Shown: positions 46,097 to 54,852 of the stretch, one piece after another
Layout of the letters: the number at the start of each line of letters is the position of its first letter
Position numbering within the stretch: position 1 is the first letter of the stretch
NCBI GenBank assembly: GCA_963797255.1
Contig: CAWCOV010000015.1
Span: 310,001 to 374,000, forward strand
Direction: 5' to 3'
Origin: JANXZS01 sp963797255
GTDB lineage: Bacteria; Acidobacteriota; Terriglobia; Terriglobales; Acidobacteriaceae
Length of the DNA: 64,000 nt
Position numbers and translations under genes: made by a program
Notes under the pieces: model-generated
Database searches by the model: none
Seen by the model: only the letters and a program-made list of their open reading frames with translations
Told to the model about the DNA's origin: nothing

Positions 46097-47725
46097 ATGC
46101 ATAAATTTAGATCTGTAGTTGGATTCGCGATGAGCCTGTTGCTCGTTGCTCCGCCCGGAGTGATTGCGTCCAGTCACCGTGAGGCTCCCATCACTGCTTT
46201 GGATCACACGGCAGACATAACAGACTTCTACGCGTTTGTAAGTTACGAACATCCGGATCGCGTCGTGTTCATAATGAATGTTGATCCGTTCCTGGAACCA
46301 GCAAATGGGCCGAACTACTTCCCATTCGATCCAAACGTCCTGTACGAGATCAAGGTCGATAACGATTACGACGCATACCAGGATGTAACTTTCCAGTTTC
46401 GATTCCAGACCGAAGTCCGAAGCCCCAATCTCTTTACGGGTTTTGCAGGCGTCGGGAACGGTCTCAATGCTCCGGCAAATTCACCCGCTCCAGTTCCTCC
46501 CGGCACTCCCATCGTTCCTCCAGCGATTACAGCTCTTAATGGACCCGGGGCAGCGGGTCTAAGCCTGCGACAGTCGTACACGGTGCAAATGAGGCGCAAA
46601 GCGCGAACGGTTGCGCTCCACGATAAGAATGGATCTCCCCTCTTTGCGGTTCCAAGCAATGCTGGTCCACGGACGATGCCGAAATACGAGGATCTGGCGG
46701 CGCAGGGAATCTATACGGTGGAAGGGGAACAGAACGAAGATATCCGTGTCTTTGTGGGCACGGTGGTCGATCCGTTCTTTATTGATTTGGGAGCAGCGTT
46801 TGACACCTTCAATTTTCGCAACACTGGCTCTGGTGTGCCGGGAGTGCTGACTCCTGCACAAGACAAAGACGACCATTTGAATCTCGCGCCAAATGCCGTA
46901 TCTGGCTTCAATGTAAACACCATCGTGATTGAAGTACCGATTCGTCTACTGACCAAAGACGGGCGGATGCATAAAGCAACAGACACGAACGCCACCATCG
47001 GCACATGGGCAACGACGTCGAGACCCCAATTTACGATTCGTCGTACGCATGATCCCGATCAGACTTCGGGTCGCTACTTCCAGGTACAGCGCCTCGCAAA
47101 TCCGCTGATCAACGAACTTATTATTGGCACCGGTTACAAAGACCGTTGGAGTATGGAGGAGCCGAGGAACGACGCGCAGTTCGCCAACTTCGATTTGGAT
47201 CCCACATTGGCACGCGTTCTAAACGCAGCCTATGGCATTAACATTCCACCACCACCCCGATCGGACCTATTACCGCTGGTGACTTACGCTGCACCGATCG
47301 CCGCTCCGGGAACGCCAACGGGACCTATCGCTGATTTGTTGCGACTAAACACGGGGATTCCGCCTACACCATATGCCAATCGGAGCCGCCTGGGGTTGAT
47401 AGCTGGAGATCCGGCAGGATTCCCCAACGGACGCCGGCTTACGGACGACGTGGTTGACATTGCTGCTCGCGTTGTAGGTGGCGGCATTCTCAACTCGAAG
47501 TTCAATGTCTTCCCCAATAATGCGATTGGGGATGGAGTGGCAGCAACCGACGTTCCGACCAGCGAAAGTTTTCCGTACGTTCACTATGCATATAGTGGTC
47601 GCGATAGCCGACACATTGATCCTGGTGAGCAGGGCTGCGGAGAACAACCAAATCCCGCGAGCAGCATAAATGGACTTCCGGCTCCGGAGAATCAGGGCGG
47701 AAACACAACCTGCCCCGTTCAATAA
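46097..47725 (+). CDS. DUF4331 family exported protein
   Basis: A 542-residue protein of the DUF4331 family. A signal peptide (KFRSVVGFAMSLLLVAPPGVIA) is followed at once by the family signature SSHREAPITALDHTADITDF at the mature N-terminus. Other family phrases are YAFVSYEHPDRVVFIMNVDP and DPFFIDLGAAFDTFNFR. The start at 46097 is chosen because AGGAGG lies 4 nt upstream; the in-frame codon at 46004 lacks support. The function of DUF4331 is unknown. It is the first gene of a plus-strand group with two TPR proteins and a NicO-type metal transporter, so it may take part in metal handling in the periplasm (inference). Confidence 0.9.
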   Translation: MHKFRSVVGFAMSLLLVAPPGVIASSHREAPITALDHTADITDFYAFVSYEHPDRVVFIMNVDPFLEPANGPNYFPFDPNVLYEIKVDNDYDAYQDVTFQFRFQTEVRSPNLFTGFAGVGNGLNAPANSPAPVPPGTPIVPPAITALNGPGAAGLSLRQSYTVQMRRKARTVALHDKNGSPLFAVPSNAGPRTMPKYEDLAAQGIYTVEGEQNEDIRVFVGTVVDPFFIDLGAAFDTFNFRNTGSGVPGVLTPAQDKDDHLNLAPNAVSGFNVNTIVIEVPIRLLTKDGRMHKATDTNATIGTWATTSRPQFTIRRTHDPDQTSGRYFQVQRLANPLINELIIGTGYKDRWSMEEPRNDAQFANFDLDPTLARVLNAAYGINIPPPPRSDLLPLVTYAAPIAAPGTPTGPIADLLRLNTGIPPTPYANRSRLGLIAGDPAGFPNGRRLTDDVVDIAARVVGGGILNSKFNVFPNNAIGDGVAATDVPTSESFPYVHYAYSGRDSRHIDPGEQGCGEQPNPASSINGLPAPENQGGNTTCPVQ

Positions 47726-47810
47726 CATCCATCCGGTTGGTCGAGCGGTGGCTTGCTTGCGACAAACCTGCGCAGTCAGCCCCGCTCGACGGCTTTGTGA
47801 AAGGCAGATC

Positions 47811-49251
47811 ATGAAGTTCTTTCCAATCGCAGTTTTTGGAACAATGATGTCTTTTTCAGTCGTCCCGGTCGCGTTGGTGGCGGAAGACCAACGAAGCAAC
47901 GGAATGGTTGACACGCACATCGTTCAGCAGGCGGGGTCGAACGATGTCCGAAACTCCACTCCCGCCCAGCTGAGAGTTGCCGCGGCAAAGCTGCAGATAA
48001 AGGCTGATCCAAAGAGACCCGAAGCGTACAACGGTCTGGCACTCGCCCTTTTGCGTCGAGCCCGCGAAACCGCCGACCCTGCTTACAATCGTGAAGCGGA
48101 AGAGGCGCTTGCAGCCGGAACAGCCCTGGCGCCAAAGGACTTTCAACTTGCGAAAACGCAGGTGGCGCTCTTGTTAGCGAAACACCAATACAGTGAGGCA
48201 AAAGAAAAAGCCACCGCCCTTAATAAAGAGATGCCGGACGACGCCACAACCTACGGCTACATCGCGGAAGCTGATATTTCATTGGGCGATTATGAAGGGG
48301 CTGAGTCCGCCGCTCAATGGATGCTGAACCTTTTACCGTATAACGTGCCCGGTCTGCTGATTGCTGCAGAGCTACGCGAGGTTTATGGGGACGTCGATGG
48401 AGCGCTGGAATGTCTGGAGCGTTCATATACGCAGACCTCGCCAAGCGAAACTGAGGAGCTTGCGTGGATCGCCAACAAGATGGCTCTAGTGAAGATTCAC
48501 TCCGGCCATCCCGAAGAAGCACTACGTACTCTTGAACAGGCTGAGCAGAACTTTCCCAACTATCCTTACACTCTTGAAAATAAGGCCAAGGCTAAACTTG
48601 CTCAGGGCAAAGCGTTGGAAGCCAGCTTCTCTACTCCGTCAACTCCCACAGACTGCACGCAATCTGTACCTGCTGGGGCGGGCTGAGTCGCAGGCTGGAG
48701 ATACTGCAGAAGCTGAACGGACTTACGCAAAATTCGAGACAGCTGCAAAGGAGTCCGCGAATACGTCTGAGAATGACAACCTTGACTTGATACTCTATTA
48801 CGCGAACCGGTCTAGCAAATCCCCAGCCTCTGCCCAGCAGTCGTTGGGCCTGGCAAAACATGAACTGACTCTGCGCCATGATCTGTGGACATTAGATGCT
48901 TACGCATGGGCTCTCTACGCTAACGGTGAATACAGCCAAGCCGAACTTGAAATCCAAAGAGCGCATGCCGTCGGGATTCAAAGTGAGCAAATCTTCTATC
49001 ATGCCGGCTTGATCGCAATTAAGCTCAACAAACAAGCCGACGCCGCGCGTTACTTCGAAGCTTTGTTGCAACTCAACGCTTCTTCCGAATTCGCGAAGGA
49101 CGCCCGCAGCCAACTTGCCACGATGCGAGTAGATCCGACCCCGCTGCAATCGCGTCCGGAGCCTTTGTCAGACTCCCCGCGTAACGTGAGTATTAGTGCA
49201 CCTTTGCTGGAAAGGCCCGCGGCACTCTTTGACAAATGTTCCGGACAGTGA
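47811..49251 (+). pseudogene. Exported TPR protein 1, apparent +1 frameshift
   Basis: A TPR-repeat protein with a signal peptide (KFFPIAVFGTMMSFSVVPVALVA region). The first frame encodes 271 residues of TPR helices, for example AYNGLALALLRRARETA and LAWIANKMALVKIHSGHPEE, then turns into non-TPR sequence and stops at 48686. From 48625 another frame continues perfectly: SLLRQLPQTARNLYLLGRAE, and later TLDAYAWALYANGEYSQAEL, to a stop at 49251. One extra base near 48624 explains both. The joined product would be about 480 residues and aligns by eye with the second TPR protein, so they are tandem paralogues. Either a recent inactivating mutation or a sequence error. Confidence 0.7.
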
Positions 49252-50539
49252 CTACGCACCTGTGCCGCTAATCCTGCTAACTCCGCGTCCCACGGAAACT
49301 GACCGCATCATTCACACGATTCAGCGCCGCATTGCTATTAGCCCAAAGGAAGCCAAGGCATATTCGCAATTAGGCGCAGCCTATCTTCAACGAGCACGGG
49401 AAACGGGGAATGTTGAGGACTATCAACTAGCGGAGCAGTCTCTTAACAAATCACTGGAGATGGTCTCAGCCGATCTATCTGCCATCGGTCCGTTCTCCAC
49501 TTTGGCAGAAGTATGTATGGGAGAACACCGCTTTCAAGATGCTTTCGACTACGCCGAGAAAGCCCTTGCACTCGGGTCAGGAGATCTTTCACCTTTTGCG
49601 ATTCAGGGGGATTCGTATGCGGATATGGGAGAGTACGAGAAAGCAGGTGCGGCATACTCAAGACTGACATCCGGCTCGGCCGACGACTCCCGAACACTTT
49701 ACGTTCGTGATAGCCGCATTGCGTATCTCAAGTTCGTTTCGGGCGACACCGAGGGTGCGATTCAACTTATGCAGAGCGCCATTGCTGCGGGAATCGAGTC
49801 CCATCTCCCCAGCGAAAACCTGGCATGGCTCTATTTCGAACTCGGTGAATTCTATTTCCTGAATGGCAATACACGCGCCGCTAATCAGGCATATCTTGCT
49901 GCGCTGGCAACGCATCCAGGTGACTACCGGGCGTTGGTGGGACTTGCAAGGATTCGATCGAACGACGGTAGATATCAGGAAGCAACTCTGCTGTATCAGA
50001 AAGCAATCGCGGTTGTTCCCATGCCTATTTACGTTGCGGAGTTAGGCGACGTATACAAGAAAATGGGAGATGGCGAGCAGGCCGAAAAGCAGTATCAGCT
50101 AGTTGAATATATAGGCTTGCTGGGACAAATCAACAAAGTGCTGCACAATCGTGATCTTGCGATCTTTTATGCAGACCACGATCGAAATCTTCGTGAGTCG
50201 CTCGTACTCGCTCACAAAGAGCTCGAAGTGCGGCACGACATCTACACCTGGGATGCACTTGCCTGGGCACTATATAAAAATGGGAATTTTCCGGAGGCCA
50301 GGGATGCCATGTCGAACGCAGTCCGACTGGGCACGAAAGACTCACTGTTGTTCTTTCATGCCGGCATGATCCAAGCCAAGCTGGGACAAACAGAGCAAGC
50401 CAAGGAGAACCTGGGAACAGCACTCAAAATCAATCCACACTTTCATGTTCTATACGCCGATCAAGCCAGGCAACAACTAAATCTCCTCAATAGACAATCG
50501 GTTCAGACCGCAACACAGGTGAACCGCAATGTTTACTAA
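49196..50539 (+). CDS. TPR protein 2, paralogue of TPR protein 1
   Basis: Up to 447 residues of tetratricopeptide repeats: AYSQLGAAYLQRARETGNVE, FDYAEKALALGSGDLSPFAI, YRALVGLARIRSNDGRYQEA and DALAWALYKNGNFPEARDAM. Its first repeat and last 100 residues parallel those of TPR protein 1. The start is unclear: GTG at 49196 is the first codon after an in-frame stop, with no good ribosome site and no signal peptide. The frame overlaps the end of TPR protein 1 by 56 nt, so a second frameshift joining the two into one polypeptide cannot be excluded. Its stop overlaps the start of the NicO gene by 11 nt, implying coupled translation. Probable role: protein-protein scaffold for the cluster. Confidence 0.75.
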   Translation: MHLCWKGPRHSLTNVPDSDYAPVPLILLTPRPTETDRIIHTIQRRIAISPKEAKAYSQLGAAYLQRARETGNVEDYQLAEQSLNKSLEMVSADLSAIGPFSTLAEVCMGEHRFQDAFDYAEKALALGSGDLSPFAIQGDSYADMGEYEKAGAAYSRLTSGSADDSRTLYVRDSRIAYLKFVSGDTEGAIQLMQSAIAAGIESHLPSENLAWLYFELGEFYFLNGNTRAANQAYLAALATHPGDYRALVGLARIRSNDGRYQEATLLYQKAIAVVPMPIYVAELGDVYKKMGDGEQAEKQYQLVEYIGLLGQINKVLHNRDLAIFYADHDRNLRESLVLAHKELEVRHDIYTWDALAWALYKNGNFPEARDAMSNAVRLGTKDSLLFFHAGMIQAKLGQTEQAKENLGTALKINPHFHVLYADQARQQLNLLNRQSVQTATQVNRNVY

Positions 50540-52952
50540 ATTTCTTAATTTGTTGATGTTTGTTCTCACTTGCCTGTTTGCAGCTCCGGCGAGTCACGCG
50601 CATCCGATGGGGAACTTTAGCGTAAATCACTATTCGAGGATCACCCTCACCAAAGATGCGATCGAGATTCGCTACATTCTGGACTTGGCTGAAATCCCCA
50701 CTTATCAGGAGTTACAGAAGGGAGGCATTGTTGCCCAGGCCGAAGATCCAAGGGTCAAAAGCTTTATGGCGGAACAAGGAGAGGAATTTTCCCGCAGCCT
50801 GAACCTGATAGTGAATGGCAATCGTATGCCCTTTAAACTGATCTCGGAAGAAGTGATTTTTCCGGCCGGTGCGGGTGGACTTCCCACAATGAAAATGGGT
50901 TTCTCCTACCGTATCGCCTATCCGGCGACTTCGACGCGAACGGATTCCCACCTTGCATTTGAAGACAAGAACTTTTCCGGGCATGCCGGGTGGAAGGAAA
51001 TCGTTGTTATCGCGCCGGACGGAACATTAATCCAATCTTCCGTACCGACTACCGATCGCAGCGATGAACTCACAAACTACCCGACGGATCTTCTCAACGG
51101 TCCACCACAGGATTTGTCTGCATCTTTGCAATTCAGGTTTCCGGACGTAGCCCCATCTCCTGCTGAGCTACAGCACCCAAGGGAATTGAAAAAGAATCCG
51201 CCTCAACAGGGAATGAAATCTGATATCACACGAAGCGCCTCAGTGGAAGCAGCTTCAAATCAGTCTCATTCAGTTGCCGCGAGGATCAAAAACGCGACGT
51301 CGGGCGATGAGCAGAGTACACAGCAATCCGTCAGATCAATAAAGGCACTAACGACGGAACTCAACGCCAATCGGCAGCAGACCCCGCGCGGCGCCTTCAC
51401 GGAATTAATAACCGCTGGTCACCTAAGCCTTTGGTTTCTTATGACTGCGGCGTGCATCGCTTTTGGCCTCGGCGCACTGCATGCACTTGAACCTGGACAT
51501 GGCAAAACCATCGTTGCAGCTTATCTTGTAGGATCGCGCGGAACGATCCGTCACGCGATGTACCTTGGAGTGATTGTGACGGCTTCACACACGGCTGGAG
51601 TCTTCGCCCTGGGTGCGATCACGCTGTATGCGTCGCGATATATCATTCCTGAAAAACTTTACCCGTGGCTCGGAGTTTTTTCGGGATTGATGATAACCGG
51701 GGTTGGTGGATATACGCTATTTCGCCGTTTGGCCGGCAAAGACGGCGATCACACTCACGACAACGGCTTGCCGCACAATCATTGGTTCACTGCAACGGAC
51801 AAGAAACGTGGTCAAGGTGACTACGCTTTGCCAATCGCCGAGGAACGCGGAGGCAAGAAAGACGTATCACTTTATCAGCTCTTCATCCTAGGGATCACGG
51901 GTGGAATGGTTCCATGTCCGGCTGCTTTAGTCGTCTTGTTAAGCGCGATATCGTTGCATCGGGTTGGGTTCGGCCTGTTTCTGATAGTAGCTTTCAGCCT
52001 GGGACTCGCCGCAGTACTAATTGGAGTCGGTACGGTGATGGTCTACGCGAGGCAGTTCGTGACAGGAATTAATGTCGACGGCCCGCTCATGCGGCGCTGG
52101 GTGCCCATCGCCTCCGTGGCTTTCATGACGGTTTTAGGAGTGGGGATTACTTTGCAAGCCCTGACTTCCAGCCTTCATGTCCAAACATTTTCTAAGTCGG
52201 AACTTGGACCTTTTCTATTTGTTGCCGGTGTGGGTCTGCTGCTAGGAATTCGCCATTCGACGGATCCAGACCACGTTGTCGCGGTTTCCACAATCGTTGC
52301 CAAGCAGGGAAGCATACGACACGCCGCTTTGATCGGAACTTTCTGGGGCTTGGGTCATACCCTTACTATCTTTGTGGTCGGAGGGCTTATCATCCTATGT
52401 GGCGTCGTGATTCCTCCCCGTCTTGGATTGGCCATGGAGTTCAGTGTGGGAATGATGCTAATCCTTCTCGGCGGGCTCAACCTGACGGGACTGATGCAAA
52501 AAATCAGCGGCGGTCTTACTCGCATTCTAAGACCTGGCGCGCAGAGTTCAAGATCACGCCAACTGGGAGCGATAGCAAAAAAGGACCGGCCGGAGTCGAC
52601 TCTAAGATCGTTGAGTGGCTATCAGTGGATACGACCTCTCGCGATTGGTATCGTGCACGGACTCGCGGGCTCGGCGGCTGTTGCCCTTCTGGTGCTATCG
52701 ACGATTCATAGCCCAATGTGGGCTACTGTCTATCTCGTCATCTTCGGCGCCGGTACGATGATCGGAATGACGTTTATGACTACTGCCATGGCAGTTCCTC
52801 TTTTATACGCCGGCGATCGCATGTCGAAGACGAGCCGCTATCTTGGCGCAGCGTCTGGCTTTGCAAGCCTTTGTTTTGGATTCTTCCTCGTATACCAACT
52901 TGGGTATGTGGGTGGACTCTTCAGCAGCCATCCTCACTGGATCCCACGCTAG
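50529..52952 (+). CDS. Double NicO-type nickel/cobalt transporter fusion
   Basis: An 807-residue membrane protein. A signal peptide (LLMFVLTCLFAAPASHA) is followed by HPMGNFSVNHY and an extracytoplasmic domain of about 270 residues. The first transporter module has the NicO/RcnA signature GALHALEPGHGKT (His318 onward), several helices, and a His/Asp-rich loop DGDHTHDNGLPHNH near residue 405-420. PCPAALVVLLSAISLHRVG follows. A second module starts near 565 with GIRHSTDPDHVVAVSTIV (metal-binding His/Asp positions 576-582) and FWGLGHTLTIFVVGG. NicO transporters normally have one module; here two seem fused. AGGTGA lies 6-7 nt upstream. Probable function: export or uptake of Ni2+/Co2+ or a similar ion, coupled to the TPR and DUF4331 proteins. 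Confidence 0.87.
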   Translation: MFTKFLNLLMFVLTCLFAAPASHAHPMGNFSVNHYSRITLTKDAIEIRYILDLAEIPTYQELQKGGIVAQAEDPRVKSFMAEQGEEFSRSLNLIVNGNRMPFKLISEEVIFPAGAGGLPTMKMGFSYRIAYPATSTRTDSHLAFEDKNFSGHAGWKEIVVIAPDGTLIQSSVPTTDRSDELTNYPTDLLNGPPQDLSASLQFRFPDVAPSPAELQHPRELKKNPPQQGMKSDITRSASVEAASNQSHSVAARIKNATSGDEQSTQQSVRSIKALTTELNANRQQTPRGAFTELITAGHLSLWFLMTAACIAFGLGALHALEPGHGKTIVAAYLVGSRGTIRHAMYLGVIVTASHTAGVFALGAITLYASRYIIPEKLYPWLGVFSGLMITGVGGYTLFRRLAGKDGDHTHDNGLPHNHWFTATDKKRGQGDYALPIAEERGGKKDVSLYQLFILGITGGMVPCPAALVVLLSAISLHRVGFGLFLIVAFSLGLAAVLIGVGTVMVYARQFVTGINVDGPLMRRWVPIASVAFMTVLGVGITLQALTSSLHVQTFSKSELGPFLFVAGVGLLLGIRHSTDPDHVVAVSTIVAKQGSIRHAALIGTFWGLGHTLTIFVVGGLIILCGVVIPPRLGLAMEFSVGMMLILLGGLNLTGLMQKISGGLTRILRPGAQSSRSRQLGAIAKKDRPESTLRSLSGYQWIRPLAIGIVHGLAGSAAVALLVLSTIHSPMWATVYLVIFGAGTMIGMTFMTTAMAVPLLYAGDRMSKTSRYLGAASGFASLCFGFFLVYQLGYVGGLFSSHPHWIPR

Positions 52953-53056
52953 AGCTCATTGTCAGCGATTTGCTCCCAAGGTTCTCGTTGGGCGAAAATT
53001 GCGGCATTTTAACTATTACCAGAGCGATCAATTCGAGGTTGCAAAGGAGTCGTTCA

Positions 53057-53070
53057 GGTCAGATTTGACC
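53057..53070. promoter_or_regulatory. Palindromic operator candidate before the mdt-like operon
   Basis: GGTCA (53057-53061) and TGACC (53066-53070) form a perfect inverted repeat with a 4-nt centre, just upstream of a TATCAT -10-like box (53075-53080) and 55 nt before the TolC start at 53125. Position suggests control of the efflux operon by an unlinked repressor or by a LysR/MarR-type factor. Confidence 0.4.
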
Positions 53071-53124
53071 GTGTTATCATCCAACATCTTGGGCGTTTAG
53101 CCGACGGCGATACACGGGTGTGGA

Positions 53125-54552
53125 ATGATCCGATTTCATGCGCGAACAGTGGTTATGCTCGTTTTGCTGATTCCGCTGATGGAATTGAGCGCGCAAAAAG
53201 CTCCGTCCTCGCCGGAACGGCCATGGGATGTCGATGCAAAGACGAAGCTGACCTTGCCGCCGCGACCTGCCGTGATTCCTGCCTTCGAGCCGTTGAAAAT
53301 CTATTCCCTTGCTGAATTGGTGAATCTCGCGGAACAGAATAATCCCCAAACGCGAGTTGCCTGGGAGGCTGCGAAGGCTCGTTCCGCGGAGCTGGGAATT
53401 GCGAAATCGAGCCTCTATCCGACCCTCGCGGCAGCAGCGCTTGCGCAAAGTGATCGCAGCAACATCTTCTTTGCGCCGACCTACTATCAACAGGTAGTAG
53501 AAACATTTTCGCCCGCGTTTTCACTCGACTACATCATCTTTGACTTTGGCCGGCGTAGCGAAGAAATCTCCACCAGCAGGAGTAACTTGCTCGCCGCCAA
53601 TTTCCTCTTCAACGACACGCATCGTAGAGTCATCTTTCAAGTAATGCAATCGTATTACCGAGTGCTCAATGCACGTGGACTGCAGGATGCTGCGGAGGCC
53701 AATTTAAAAAATGCTGAAACTGTGCAACAAGCTGCGGAAGCCCGCCTGGAACAGGGCTTAGCTACTTTGCCCGACGCACTCGAGGCCCGTAGTGCCGCGG
53801 CACAAGCGGATTACGAACTGCAAGCGGCTATTGGCGCAGCTGAAATAGCTCACGGAGACTTGATGACTGCCATTGGTCTTTCCCCTACTATCCCAATCAA
53901 AATTGTGGGCATTGAGTCGTTGACCATTCCAGGAGATTTGACTGATACAGTCGAGACCTCTATTGACCGTGCGCTTGCTCAACGTCCAGATCTCATGCAG
54001 CGAGTTGCCCAAGTTCGCGCAGCGGATTCACAGGTTAAAGCTTCCCGTGCGGCTTATTGGCCCACATTGACGCTCGATGGAAGTACTGCACTGCCACGTA
54101 GCGCGGGAGAACAAAACAATTTTACTGGCACGTTTTATTCAACCGAAGGCGTCTGGAACGCAAGACTTGGCTTGAGTTGGACGATCTTTGATGGGTTAGC
54201 GCGAGAGAGTCGCGTATCGCGCGCTAAAGCAGAGCAGAGACAAGCGACAGCTGAGTTGAATGCGACCCGAGATCAAGTTGAGAACCAAGTCTGGTCTGCT
54301 TACTCAACAACGAGAACGGCTCTGCGTCAACAGAAGGCGGCGGCGGCGTTGCTAGCGGCCGCAACCGAATCATACAACGCGGCATTGGAGTCATATACGT
54401 ATGGCGTCAGGAGTCAGATCGACGTCGTCTCCGCCCAACGTGCCTTGGCTTCTGCTCGCACAGCTGACGTCACGGCTAGAACGCAATTGCTGTCGGGCAT
54501 GGCCGCCCTTGCATTCCAGACTGGTGATCTGCTTCATGCGAAGGTGCCTTGA
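53125..54552 (+). CDS. mdtP: TolC-family outer membrane factor (MdtP-like)
   Basis: A 475-residue outer-membrane efflux protein. A signal peptide (VVMLVLLIPLMELSA) precedes OEP repeat one starting IYSLAELVNLAEQNNPQTRV and repeat two starting ETSIDRALAQRPDLMQRVAQ. The alpha-barrel helices include ARLEQGLATLPDALEARSAA and LESYTYGVRSQIDVVSAQRA. It is followed without a gap by ytcA, mdtN-like and mdtO-like genes. In Escherichia coli mdtP is the last gene of mdtNOP; here it comes first. Start ATG at 53125; ribosome site weak. Substrates are unknown but the linked FUSC protein points to aromatic or acidic compounds. Confidence 0.88.
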   Translation: MIRFHARTVVMLVLLIPLMELSAQKAPSSPERPWDVDAKTKLTLPPRPAVIPAFEPLKIYSLAELVNLAEQNNPQTRVAWEAAKARSAELGIAKSSLYPTLAAAALAQSDRSNIFFAPTYYQQVVETFSPAFSLDYIIFDFGRRSEEISTSRSNLLAANFLFNDTHRRVIFQVMQSYYRVLNARGLQDAAEANLKNAETVQQAAEARLEQGLATLPDALEARSAAAQADYELQAAIGAAEIAHGDLMTAIGLSPTIPIKIVGIESLTIPGDLTDTVETSIDRALAQRPDLMQRVAQVRAADSQVKASRAAYWPTLTLDGSTALPRSAGEQNNFTGTFYSTEGVWNARLGLSWTIFDGLARESRVSRAKAEQRQATAELNATRDQVENQVWSAYSTTRTALRQQKAAAALLAAATESYNAALESYTYGVRSQIDVVSAQRALASARTADVTARTQLLSGMAALAFQTGDLLHAKVP

Positions 54553-54553
54553 T

Positions 54554-54838
54554 ATGAGAAGGATTCTGAAATCAGCCAATAATGCGGCTCGGATTATTAG
54601 CGCATCGTTGACGACTGTATGTATCACGGGGTGTTCCCGCGCGCCGACGTTCAATATCCTCGGTTCATTTTTCCCTTCATGGATACTGTGTGGGGTGATC
54701 GGCATCCTGCTTGCTGTCGCAGTGCGCCTACTATTCGTGAAGATGAAATTTGAACAGGAAATCACACCTTTAATTCTCGTCTATCCGTGCCTCGCAGCTT
54801 TTTTTACGTTCACAATCTGGCTAGTGTTCTTCAGTTGA
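54554..54838 (+). CDS. ytcA: YtcA-family small lipoprotein/membrane protein
   Basis: A 94-residue protein of the YtcA family. It starts MRRILKSANN, reaches a lipobox-like ITGC before SRAPTFNILGSFFPSW, and has two transmembrane helices (CGVIGILLAVAVRLLFV and LVYPCLAAFFTFTIWLVFF). AAGGTG lies 8 nt before the ATG. The start is one base after the upstream TolC stop, and the next gene follows by 14 nt. In E. coli ytcA sits just before mdtNOP, so its presence here supports the operon assignment. Its role in the pump is unknown. Confidence 0.82.
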   Translation: MRRILKSANNAARIISASLTTVCITGCSRAPTFNILGSFFPSWILCGVIGILLAVAVRLLFVKMKFEQEITPLILVYPCLAAFFTFTIWLVFFS

Positions 54839-54852
54839 TTGGAGAAGTGACC

